Below, in pieces: positions 56,473 to 64,000 of a stretch of DNA of 64,000 nt. The translations under genes and the position numbers were made by a program. Each line of letters begins with the position of its first letter. The first letter of the stretch is position 1. The notes below the pieces were generated by a model, which was given only the letters and a program-made list of their open reading frames with translations, ran no database searches and was not told the origin of the DNA. Location: positions 62,001-126,000 of the forward strand of contig NZ_JACXXE010000008.1 of NCBI RefSeq assembly GCF_014764715.1, read 5' to 3'. Source of the DNA: Bacillus crepusculi (GTDB lineage Bacteria; Bacillota; Bacilli; Bacillales; Bacillaceae).

Positions 56473-57405
56473 TTAATACTGATCAATCATTTCTTGCAAT
56501 TGATTCAAATAACTTTCTTTTAATTCATCTGGGTATTCAATTTTCACATGTTTCCCAAATGAGATCAAATAGTGCGTCATATACGATAATTCTTCTTGGT
56601 TGTATCCACCCACAAGATAAGGAGTATCATCAATGATCTCCAATCTCATATTCGGGTAATGATTCTTCAAAAACTTTTCTTTACCTTGTTCCGTTAAACG
56701 ACATTTAAATAAGATATCATGATAGGTTTTTTCGTACTCGAGTTGCAGTTCTTTTAACTCTTCCTTAGTCAATGTGTCTCTCGTATCTTCTTCGATCATT
56801 ATTTCAGTCATACAATCACATCTGTAGATGCCCCACTTTTTATTTTGAACATCATATGCTTTGGTGAACCAAATCCCATTCCGGTAAAACAACTCAAGAA
56901 ATTGCAGCCTGATCCATTTACTTTCATATTGAATGTAAGTCATCTTCACTATTTGATCTTTCATCATCGCCTGCAAAATCAATTCTAAGTTATTTTGTTC
57001 ACTGACTGGTGCGACATTATGGTAATGAATCACATCCAACGTCTCCGTGATCATTTGTTTTCTCTCATCAGACATTGTAGCAAACAGTTTTTGGCGAATC
57101 TGTGAGTAAGATTTTTTAAACGGTGTTGCTGACAGCAAGTCTAGGGCTTTTAGGGCGAAAAAAATAGCTTGCACTTCATCTATATTAAAATAAATTGGAA
57201 CCAATGGAGATTGATTCACGAGTCGATATCCTCCATGTCTGCCATTTTCAACGTAAAAAGCTAAGCCCATTGACTCTAGCTCTTCCATATCTCTTAAAGC
57301 CGTACGTTTAGAAATGCCAAATTCAGTTTCTAAATCTTTTAATTGAAATGAATACTTATCACTTAAAAAAATGAGCTCTTGGTTTAATCGTTCTGATTTT
57401 TTCAT
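56473..57405 (-). CDS. WYL-domain transcriptional regulator (HTH_11)
   Basis: This 310-aa regulator has an N-terminal winged helix (about 5-60: RLNQELIFLSDKYSFQLKDLE, FGISKRTALRDMEELES), a WYL domain (about 140-215; core YRNGIWFTKAYDV in place of the canonical WYL triad) and a C-terminal WCX extension (about 225-310). WYL domains bind ligands such as nucleic acids or small molecules. It is divergent from an oxidoreductase and likely controls it and itself through the inverted repeat between them. Confidence 0.87.
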   Translation of the reverse strand: MKKSERLNQELIFLSDKYSFQLKDLETEFGISKRTALRDMEELESMGLAFYVENGRHGGYRLVNQSPLVPIYFNIDEVQAIFFALKALDLLSATPFKKSYSQIRQKLFATMSDERKQMITETLDVIHYHNVAPVSEQNNLELILQAMMKDQIVKMTYIQYESKWIRLQFLELFYRNGIWFTKAYDVQNKKWGIYRCDCMTEIMIEEDTRDTLTKEELKELQLEYEKTYHDILFKCRLTEQGKEKFLKNHYPNMRLEIIDDTPYLVGGYNQEELSYMTHYLISFGKHVKIEYPDELKESYLNQLQEMIDQY

Positions 57406-57420
57406 TTGATTTTCCTTTTG

Positions 57421-57449
57421 AAAAAGGTGACATGTTTTGTCACCTTTTT
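57421..57449. promoter_or_regulatory. Perfect 12-bp inverted repeat, candidate operator
   Basis: AAAAAGGTGACA (57421-57432) and TGTCACCTTTTT (57438-57449) are perfect arms with a 5-base spacer. It starts 16 bases upstream of the WYL regulator gene and 40 bases before the oxidoreductase, just upstream of a TATACT -10-like hexamer (57454-57459). Confidence 0.7.
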
Positions 57450-57488
57450 ATTTTATACTCAGTTTATCAAAAGAAAAGGAGCATGTAT

Positions 57489-58139
57489 ATGCAAACATTC
57501 ATCATTAACGCGCACCCTGATTTCACTCATCGAGAAAGTTATTCAAACAAACTGCAAACACTATTTTTAAAGCAGTTTAAAGAAAGGTTTCCTTATGAGG
57601 AGCCAACCATTTTACATTTATATGGAACTGAAATTCCTCGTATCGAAAAAGACCAGCTACTAGGTATTTGGGAAAAGCAAGCATCTGAACAAACATTAAC
57701 ACTTGCGGAGGAAAAAATCGCCGCTTCTTCTGCTGCTTTATTGGCTCAATTCAAAGCACATCATCGAATTGTGATTGTGTCACCTGTTCATAATTTCAAT
57801 GTGACTTCCCGTATGAAGGATTATATAGATAATATCTTTATTGCGCGAGAAACATTCAAATATACAGAAGCTGGTTCAGTTGGTTTGATGACTGACGATT
57901 ATCGTATACTTTTGCTTCAAGCAAGTGGCTCGATCTTCACAAATGACGATCGATACACACCTCTGGAATTTTCACATCATTACCTAAAAGAAATATTCCA
58001 AAACTTGATGGGCTTTCAACAATTTCATATCGTCCGAGCACAAGGAACGGCGATTTTAGAAGAAGAAACGATCTTGACATCTGCAGCTGATGATTTGTCT
58101 AAAGCCTTTGATGCGTTTTACTCGCCTAGCGGGATGTGA
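57489..58139 (+). CDS. Flavodoxin-fold NAD(P)H oxidoreductase (azoreductase / quinone reductase type)
   Basis: This 216-aa protein resembles AzoR/FMN-dependent NADH-azoreductases. FMN-binding landmarks are INAHPDFTHRESYSNKL at the start, VSPVHNFNVTSRMKDYID (about 98-115) and LLQASGSIFTND. It reduces quinones or azo compounds in relatives, protecting against electrophiles. ATG at 57489 with AAAGGAG seven bases upstream; the frame is open earlier but without a ribosome site. Divergent from the WYL regulator. Confidence 0.87.
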   Translation: MQTFIINAHPDFTHRESYSNKLQTLFLKQFKERFPYEEPTILHLYGTEIPRIEKDQLLGIWEKQASEQTLTLAEEKIAASSAALLAQFKAHHRIVIVSPVHNFNVTSRMKDYIDNIFIARETFKYTEAGSVGLMTDDYRILLLQASGSIFTNDDRYTPLEFSHHYLKEIFQNLMGFQQFHIVRAQGTAILEEETILTSAADDLSKAFDAFYSPSGM

Positions 58140-58157
58140 ATTGAATTTTTTCAAAAA

Positions 58158-58201
58158 CAAAAAGACCAAAAACGTTTGATATCACGTTTTTGGTCTTTTA
58201 T
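58158..58201 (+). terminator. Terminator of the oxidoreductase
   Basis: AAAGACCAAAAACGT and ACGTTTTTGGTCTTT form a perfect 15-bp stem with an 8-base loop. Confidence 0.93.
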
Positions 58202-58487
58202 TATTAACCGATTGAACCTTTCATTATCAAACTTGATTAATATTGTTCGAAATGGCATGAACTAATATAACAATCAAACTGGTCTAACCTTTGATATATC
58301 CATTTTTTAAAATATTTAAATATGACTTGTAACGCTTTTGACATACGAATTTGCATATGCAGATGCCGCATAAAATAGTGCTAATTAAAACGCACTTTTA
58401 TATATAAACTAAAGAAAACGGAAATAAAGAAATTTTTAAAAGCCAAAAAGAGCCACGAATTAAATCCTTTGCTCTTTTTTAAGACTA
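58202..58487. other. AT-rich boundary between core genes and the RM operon
   Basis: These 286 bases are AT-rich and show no gene. They end in the hsdM terminator. No attachment-site repeat could be recognised within the window. Confidence 0.5.
58443..58481 (-). terminator. Terminator of hsdM
   Basis: AAAAAGAGC (58445-58453) and GCTCTTTTT (58471-58479) pair; on the minus strand a T-run follows. Confidence 0.8.
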
Positions 58488-60104
58488 TTATTTACCTAAA
58501 AGACTGATAAATTTACTTAGTTCTTCTTTGGCTTCATCTGTTGTCCCTTCCAGCTCATTCATTAACCCAAACAAATTATCATATGAACTAGCAATTTCCG
58601 CTTTAACTTCTGCCAACTCTTGAGCCACTTGTGAAAGTGGAATAACTTCTTCTTCTTCAAACGTGTCGACATAACGTGGAATGTTCAAATTGTAATCATT
58701 TTCTTTGATTTCATCCAAAGATGCCACATGAGCATATTTTTCAACGTCTTTACGGTTACGGTAAGTTTCGATAATTTTGTTTATGTTTTCAGGAGAGAGT
58801 TTGTTTTGGTTCTTTCCTTTTACAAACTCATTTGAAGCATCGATAAACAAAATATCTTTATTCTTACGAGCTTCACGACCTTTGAACACCAGAACACAGG
58901 TTGGGATACTTGTGCCATAAAACAAGTTAGCTGGCAATCCAATAACAGTATCTAATAGATTATTGTCTATGATATTTTTGCGGATTTTACCTTCTGATGC
59001 ACCACGGAAGAGTACCCCATGCGGCAATACGATAGCCATTGTTCCAGTTTTGTCTAAATGATAAAGTCCATGCAGTACAAAAGCATAATCTGCCTTAGAT
59101 GCAGGTGCTACACCATAACCCTTGAAACGTGTATCTTTTTCTCGATCCACGTCTTTTGTATCCCATTTATGAGAATATGGTGGGTTTGATACGACGGCGT
59201 CGAACTTCAAAGGAATTTGTGTGCCATCTTTTTCAGCAAATGGCCAGTCAGCATCCAGTGTGTCTGCTCGTTTCAACTCCATATTGCGATAATTTACCCC
59301 ATGCATCATCAAGTTCATACGAGCTAAGTTATAAGTCGTCGTATTCAACTCTTGCCCGTAAAACTCAACGCTTCCTTCTTCATCACCATTTGGTAATTCT
59401 TTTTGGACTGTTAGAAGAAGTGAACCTGATCCCATTGTAGGGTCATAAACACGGAATTGACCGCCAGTACCATCTGCATCATTTGTGACAATTTTTGCTA
59501 GAATTTGACTAACTTCATGAGGTGTATAAAATTCCCCTCCTTTTTTACCAGCATTTGCAGCAAATTGTCCAATCAAATATTCATAAACGTCACCCAAAAT
59601 GTCGTGCCCTGAATCGTCTTTGAAAGTGAACTCGTTAATCATCAACACGATATCATTCAAAGCCTTTGCACGTTCGTTTGTACTTGAACCTAGACGTGTA
59701 TCCCCAAGGTTAACATCTGAAAATACATTAGCAAAGTCAGCTTCTGCAATCGCGTTACGTTTTGCATTTGTATTGAATGAGTCAAACATATCTTGGAAGT
59801 CACTAGCTTTGATTTTATGATTTTCAATTTTTGATACGATTTTGTCCCAAGTGTAGGCAGGATCAATCGCATATCCGATACCTTTACTAATTTCCTCAAG
59901 ATAATCTTCTTTTTCAGTTTCATCTGTCACTTCGTAGAACTCTTCCAAACCATTGATTTTTAAGTATTCATCTTGATTTTCTGATAAGTATCGATAGAAC
60001 ATAAACGGCAAAATATAGTTCTTGTACTCACTTGCATCCATTGTCCCACGCAATTTGTTAGCCATTCTCCATAGCTTTGATGTAATATCTGCTGCATTGC
60101 TCAT
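58488..60104 (-). CDS. hsdM: Type I restriction-modification methyltransferase subunit HsdM
   Basis: This N6-adenine methyltransferase of 538 residues works with HsdS. It has the helical N-terminal HsdM domain (KLWRMANKLRGTMDASEYKNY), SAM motif I VYDPTMGSGSLLL (about 215) and catalytic motif IV VVSNPPYSHKW (about 308). The ATG at 60104 follows AAAGGAG by nine bases; the ATG three codons upstream abuts it. The gene lies 18 bases after hsdS and is last in the operon. Confidence 0.95.
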   Translation of the reverse strand: MSNAADITSKLWRMANKLRGTMDASEYKNYILPFMFYRYLSENQDEYLKINGLEEFYEVTDETEKEDYLEEISKGIGYAIDPAYTWDKIVSKIENHKIKASDFQDMFDSFNTNAKRNAIAEADFANVFSDVNLGDTRLGSSTNERAKALNDIVLMINEFTFKDDSGHDILGDVYEYLIGQFAANAGKKGGEFYTPHEVSQILAKIVTNDADGTGGQFRVYDPTMGSGSLLLTVQKELPNGDEEGSVEFYGQELNTTTYNLARMNLMMHGVNYRNMELKRADTLDADWPFAEKDGTQIPLKFDAVVSNPPYSHKWDTKDVDREKDTRFKGYGVAPASKADYAFVLHGLYHLDKTGTMAIVLPHGVLFRGASEGKIRKNIIDNNLLDTVIGLPANLFYGTSIPTCVLVFKGREARKNKDILFIDASNEFVKGKNQNKLSPENINKIIETYRNRKDVEKYAHVASLDEIKENDYNLNIPRYVDTFEEEEVIPLSQVAQELAEVKAEIASSYDNLFGLMNELEGTTDEAKEELSKFISLLGK

Positions 60105-60122
60105 TTGTGTCATCTCCTTTTC

Positions 60123-61349
60123 TTATATAAACATTTGTTGAAGTAGTGATTTTTTCAAATTTTTAAGCGAATTTAACTCAAGCTGATGAAAAATGATAAG
60201 GTTGTCTATGTTCTTAAAGAAAGAACCAATTTTCTCTTGCTCTGCTCTGTCAACTGGAAACTTGATTATATACTTCAATACATCAGATGGTGTAATACGC
60301 TTTTGACTGTTTGATGTACCAGATGAAATTGATTCTAAATCTCTTGTTGTCTTATCCAATAGCATTAGCTGTTCCAAAAATGCCAAGTCGATTTCAGTTG
60401 AAGTAAATGGCATGAATTCACTTGATGCAACAGCATTTCTAGGAGCATCCTCCACAAACCAAATTCGTTTCTGACGAACATTAAGCTTATTAATTAGCAA
60501 CACATCTCCTGAAATTTTGAGACGCATACTCTGCATAGAGTCGCCAAAAACAGTTTCAGGGCTTCGTCCGTTGTCATATGAAGGCATACTATATTCAACA
60601 AATATAGCATGGGGAGTTGCTTGTGGATCAACACTTGTTCTTACAAAATCACCAACCTTTGACAAAGAATGCTGTTCCCAAGCATCCGCAAATCCTGCAA
60701 AGCGAATTTCAGGAACATTGGCTCCATCTTTCGGAAACATTTTTTGCAGTAGACTCTTTTTCAAATCCTTCAGCAGTTCCAACTTACGCTGATGAAGGGT
60801 GATAGTTTCGTCAAGTTGTTTGAAAAATGAACCGATTTTTTGTTGTTCGTCTAATTCAACAGGAACCATTATTTTCTTGTTCACCAATTCTTCTTTTGTA
60901 ATTCCTTTGATTGATGTACCTTGAACTGCGTGTAACTCGCTTTGTAATTTCTTATACAGCGAATAAACTCCAAACCATTCATTCACTTTCATTTTAGTGA
61001 TCGAAAGAAAATCTTGGCTAGTAGCGTATTCAAACTGCATAAATGCTAGTTTTCCAACACCTACCCGTGTAACAATCGCGATAGAATTTGCTGGTACTAA
61101 TTTTGCAGCAGAATTTTTTAAGCCTATTTTAGTAATTTTCTTTTTTGCCTGAATTTCTGATACCTGATGTTCAGCCAAATCGGATGACTGTATCCACGGC
61201 AAGTTACCTCCCCAATATTCATCGACAGAAGTCTTTGGAGTCCCTCCACCATACGCCTCTTCAGCAAAGTCCGAAACACTTCGCTGTTCCCAAGCATCAG
61301 TAAATCCTGCAAATCTAATTTGAGGTGACTTTGTTATTTTATGGCTCAT
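60123..61349 (-). CDS. hsdS: Type I restriction-modification specificity subunit HsdS
   Basis: This 408-aa DNA-recognition subunit has two target-recognition domains, each opened by a similar block: RFAGFTDAWEQRSVSDFAEE (about 12) and RFAGFADAWEQHSLSKVG (about 215). Each is closed by a coiled-coil spacer: KIGSFFKQLDETITLHQRKL with KKSLLQKMF, and KIGSFFKNIDNLIIFHQLEL with KKSLLQQMF. This gives a pseudo-twofold protein recognising a bipartite site. AAGGAG precedes the ATG. It lies between hsdR and hsdM. Confidence 0.94.
   Translation of the reverse strand: MSHKITKSPQIRFAGFTDAWEQRSVSDFAEEAYGGGTPKTSVDEYWGGNLPWIQSSDLAEHQVSEIQAKKKITKIGLKNSAAKLVPANSIAIVTRVGVGKLAFMQFEYATSQDFLSITKMKVNEWFGVYSLYKKLQSELHAVQGTSIKGITKEELVNKKIMVPVELDEQQKIGSFFKQLDETITLHQRKLELLKDLKKSLLQKMFPKDGANVPEIRFAGFADAWEQHSLSKVGDFVRTSVDPQATPHAIFVEYSMPSYDNGRSPETVFGDSMQSMRLKISGDVLLINKLNVRQKRIWFVEDAPRNAVASSEFMPFTSTEIDLAFLEQLMLLDKTTRDLESISSGTSNSQKRITPSDVLKYIIKFPVDRAEQEKIGSFFKNIDNLIIFHQLELNSLKNLKKSLLQQMFI
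60672..60710 (-). repeat. HsdS internal repeat, copy B
   Basis: 39 bases coding EIRFAGFADAWEQ, a diverged copy of the block at 61284-61322. Such repeats are used for target-domain exchange between hsdS genes. Confidence 0.75.
61284..61322 (-). repeat. HsdS internal repeat, copy A
   Basis: 39 bases coding QIRFAGFTDAWEQ at the start of the first recognition domain; partner of 60672-60710. Confidence 0.75.
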
Positions 61350-61393
61350 TACCGTTCTCCTTTTTTCCTAGTTTGCATAATGTGATCGCTTGA

Positions 61394-64000
61394 CTATTCC
61401 CCCTTCTTAATTTCGTCAGCCATTTCGTAAAATGCTTTACGAAATTCAATACGATACCGAACCCAGCTTAACGCTGCAATCTCTTCAACGGCGATTTCTT
61501 TATAATCAGCTCTTGCGTCATTCATGATAGCGGTTAACTCCCCTTGTTTATCCATATCCTCTTGACCTAATCTGTGTTTTTTAATCATGTTTTCAAGTTC
61601 CTTAGGCTTAGTACTGTTATCTAGTCCCCAAGTCCGGATGAAGTTCGTTACAAGTTGGATATTCGTATCCTTTTGTGCTTGATCCATTGCTTGGTTCATT
61701 TTTTCAACACTTCGAGGTGCTGGATAATGATCAAACTCAAACTCTTTTGAAAAAATCTTAGATACAAAATGACTCACCTTAGATTTTTCTTTTTCATTGT
61801 CAGACTTGGCGATTTCAACTTGGATTTCATCACGTGTACTTTCCGCTTTTGACATTTCGTTCGCGTGAACTTCGTCAGCCATTCGGGCGATCAAATCAAT
61901 TAAATAATCATAGTTGATGGTCACATCGTGAATATGAACCATCGAGAGATTGACTTGCGAAATATCAATGTCTTCTCGCTTTGCACGTCGTTCTTTCAAC
62001 TCACCAGCAATGACAGTTGTTAAAATAACTTCCTGCTCTTCAGTAATACCTAGACGTTCATAGAACTCTTCAGGATTATCATAGGCGGATATAGGGTTTT
62101 TGTCATCGTCTTCGGTATATTGTTTCAACTGACTTAACAAACGATTATACTCTTTCAGATTCTCAAAGACTTCATCCTGTGCTTTTTCACTTGGTGGTAA
62201 TTGTATAAAATCGTCTGTGAGCGTGGAAAGCTTCTTGATGACTTCTTGCATCTCAGCTTGGACCTTGCTAAATGGTTTGGAAGTGATACCAGACTCTTCG
62301 TTGCCTTTCTTCAATTCTTCAAGTGAAAGTTGTTCGTCGGCAGATGCACGATTTGAATAAATAGCAAAAGCCTTATTCATTTCATACTCGTTTTGCTCCG
62401 GCCAACGATAATTCACAACATTTCCCCAAGGCTTATCGACAACGTTATGTATTCTATTTGTACGTGAGTATGCCTGAATCAAGTTCCCACCTTTAAGTGT
62501 TCGGTCAATATAGAGCGTATTCATCTCAGGAGCATCAAAACCGGTCAAAAGTTGATCCACAACGATAACCAAATCTAAATAGTTACCATCATCAGCTGTC
62601 TTGTTAAGACGCCGCGCTAAGTCTTCTGTATAGGCTTTCACTGTCGTCATATCAAAAGCTGTGCCAAACGTTGCGTTATAGGCTTTGATAGCTCTATGCA
62701 AGTTCTCGTTCGTTTTCAGTTGATGAACACTATTGGATGTATCTGCCGAGAAACTCACCGCAACTTTTAATCGTTGATCTACTGGACGACTCGCATTCTC
62801 TTCTGCAAACTTATCGAAATATTCCATCGCTCTTGGTGTACTTGCTTTATTACCACCAACGTGAACTGTAAACAAGGCATTATATTTACGCTCATTTGAA
62901 CGTTTCTTCCAGTTATCGAAGATGTCTTTCACTACTAAGTTCACATGTTCTGGACTATAGTCATAAACACTACCACGAATATTATCATCAATATCATCTT
63001 CGGTAGGGTCTTCGGGAGCCTGGATTGTTTCCTTAAATTCAACGTTAAACCCTAACACATTTTTATCCGCAATCGCTTCTTTAATGGTATATGCATGTAA
63101 TAGTTCTCCAAAGATTTCTCGTGTTTCGGGGAATTTTGGTGTACCAGTATAACCAATCCAAGCAGAATTAGGAATTGCTTTTCGAATCGTTTCAAGCATC
63201 CCTTCATTTTCAGTACCATTCCCAGTTGAACGGTGGGCTTCATCCACGATAAAAAGAATATTTTCATTAAGTGGCTTGAAGCTGTCCCGCACTACATAAC
63301 GCGACATTTTTTGGATACTTGTTACTATGATGTTCTTATCGCTTTTCTTCGTTAGTTTGCGATGAAGGTCTGAGATATTGGCTGTGTCACCCACCACACC
63401 AGTTTTCCCTTCAAAACCAGCAACAGGATCATAGGCTTTATAAGCATCTGCTGTTTGGTTGGTGAGTGCAATCCGGTCAACCAAGAAGATCACTTTATCT
63501 ACATTTGGTAGACGGCTTACCAGCCACGCTGTCTTAAAACTTGTGATTGTTTTACCTGAGCCTGTTGTGTGCCAAATGTATCCTAATTTACCACCATCAT
63601 ATTTAAAGTCAAACTTTCTAACTTTATCAAGCACACGCTTTGTGGCATAGACTTGATATGGACGCATGACTTTGATACTTTCTTTGTTTTTTGTACCATC
63701 TAGTACCATGTAACGTGTTGCCAAATCATGGGCCATTGGAATGGACAACACTTTATCCGCAAACGTCTTCCATGATCGAATAGGGCGAGCATCATCTTCG
63801 TTTTGCCAGTTGAAAGCAAAAGCTCGGTTAAAGTTTTCGAGTGGGGTATTTGCCATATAACGAATATCAAACGGTGTCATCGCGATTAAAATCTGCAAAG
63901 TTGAAAAGATACCGCTGAATTGTTTTTCAGCTATATACTGTTCCATCTGATTTAAAGATTCCGTAGCGCTATGAAGTGCTTTCTTTAATTCAATTTGAAT
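61394..64000 (-). CDS. hsdR: Type I restriction endonuclease subunit HsdR (5' end beyond window)
   Basis: This ATP-dependent translocase/nuclease subunit is visible for 868 codons; the frame is open to the right edge, so the N-terminus with the PD-(D/E)xK nuclease is mostly missing. Superfamily 2 helicase motifs: Walker A HTTGSGKTITS (about 145 from the edge), DEAH box IVDEAHRSTGNG, motif III GYTGTPKF, motif VI IQAYSRTNRI. The C-terminal part is the helical HsdM/HsdS-docking region. First gene of the operon; hsdS begins 44 bases later. Confidence 0.95.
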   Translation of the reverse strand: MQIELKKALHSATESLNQMEQYIAEKQFSGIFSTLQILIAMTPFDIRYMANTPLENFNRAFAFNWQNEDDARPIRSWKTFADKVLSIPMAHDLATRYMVLDGTKNKESIKVMRPYQVYATKRVLDKVRKFDFKYDGGKLGYIWHTTGSGKTITSFKTAWLVSRLPNVDKVIFLVDRIALTNQTADAYKAYDPVAGFEGKTGVVGDTANISDLHRKLTKKSDKNIIVTSIQKMSRYVVRDSFKPLNENILFIVDEAHRSTGNGTENEGMLETIRKAIPNSAWIGYTGTPKFPETREIFGELLHAYTIKEAIADKNVLGFNVEFKETIQAPEDPTEDDIDDNIRGSVYDYSPEHVNLVVKDIFDNWKKRSNERKYNALFTVHVGGNKASTPRAMEYFDKFAEENASRPVDQRLKVAVSFSADTSNSVHQLKTNENLHRAIKAYNATFGTAFDMTTVKAYTEDLARRLNKTADDGNYLDLVIVVDQLLTGFDAPEMNTLYIDRTLKGGNLIQAYSRTNRIHNVVDKPWGNVVNYRWPEQNEYEMNKAFAIYSNRASADEQLSLEELKKGNEESGITSKPFSKVQAEMQEVIKKLSTLTDDFIQLPPSEKAQDEVFENLKEYNRLLSQLKQYTEDDDKNPISAYDNPEEFYERLGITEEQEVILTTVIAGELKERRAKREDIDISQVNLSMVHIHDVTINYDYLIDLIARMADEVHANEMSKAESTRDEIQVEIAKSDNEKEKSKVSHFVSKIFSKEFEFDHYPAPRSVEKMNQAMDQAQKDTNIQLVTNFIRTWGLDNSTKPKELENMIKKHRLGQEDMDKQGELTAIMNDARADYKEIAVEEIAALSWVRYRIEFRKAFYEMADEIKKGE

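Noticed and set aside
1-64000. CRISPR arrays, tRNAs, rRNAs, insertion sequences, prophage genes
   Set aside because: No regular direct-repeat arrays, tRNA-like cloverleaf ends, transposase or phage genes were recognised on either strand by eye.

Overview
The window looks like chromosome of a low-GC Gram-positive of the Bacillus pumilus / B. safensis / B. altitudinis type. Most genes match the B. subtilis yuk-yui-yum-yut-yun region in sequence and order. Some genes sit elsewhere in B. subtilis or are added here: yrkOPQR, a yfiYZ-yfhA-like siderophore importer, an oxalate decarboxylase with its own PucR-type regulator, and a type I restriction-modification operon. The species call is an inference from gene content and synteny. 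No rRNA, tRNA, insertion sequence or CRISPR array was recognised.

Layout. 1-6578 (minus): the Yuk/Ess type VII secretion operon yukE-yukD-yukC-yukBA-yueB, with yueB cut by the left edge. 6983-9459 (plus): adeR and its target ald. 9492-10171: bioY with a candidate BirA operator. 10283-15360: yuiF, pepA, yuiD, yuiC, yuiB and the tiny yuiA. 15494-18101: the divergent flavoproteins yumB and yumC. 18147-23341: small redox and Fe-S genes (yutM, yuzB, yutJ, yuzD, yutI), dapF, and a secreted-protein gene broken by loss of one T in a T-run. 23386-28751: yuxL, then the threonine operon hom-thrC-thrB with a clear sigma-A-type promoter. 28975-34928: a 2-hydroxyacid dehydrogenase, yutH to yutC, and lipA. 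35218-40345: the peptidoglycan peptidase lytH, a small membrane protein, and yunB, yunC, yunD, yunF.

Accessory part. 40655-43046: a PucR-family regulator followed by a bicupin oxalate decarboxylase. 43110-46737: an MFS exporter, an orphan pucG-like aminotransferase and the secreted nuclease bsn. 46753-50683: a Fur-box-controlled siderophore import operon ending in a FhuF-like reductase. 50734-51205: a decayed secreted-peptide gene with recognisable promoter, ribosome site and terminator. 51400-56391: a Tyr-rich cupin and the yrkR-yrkQ-yrkP / yrkO two-component cluster. 56473-58139: a WYL-domain regulator divergent from a flavodoxin-fold oxidoreductase, separated by a perfect 12-bp inverted repeat. 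58488-64000: an hsdR-hsdS-hsdM operon, with hsdR cut by the right edge.

I found no wholly new multi-gene system. The best leads are the decayed peptide locus, the WYL regulator/oxidoreductase operator, the oxalate regulator pairing, the HEPN-fold YutE without its catalytic histidine, and the hsdR-S-M arrangement.
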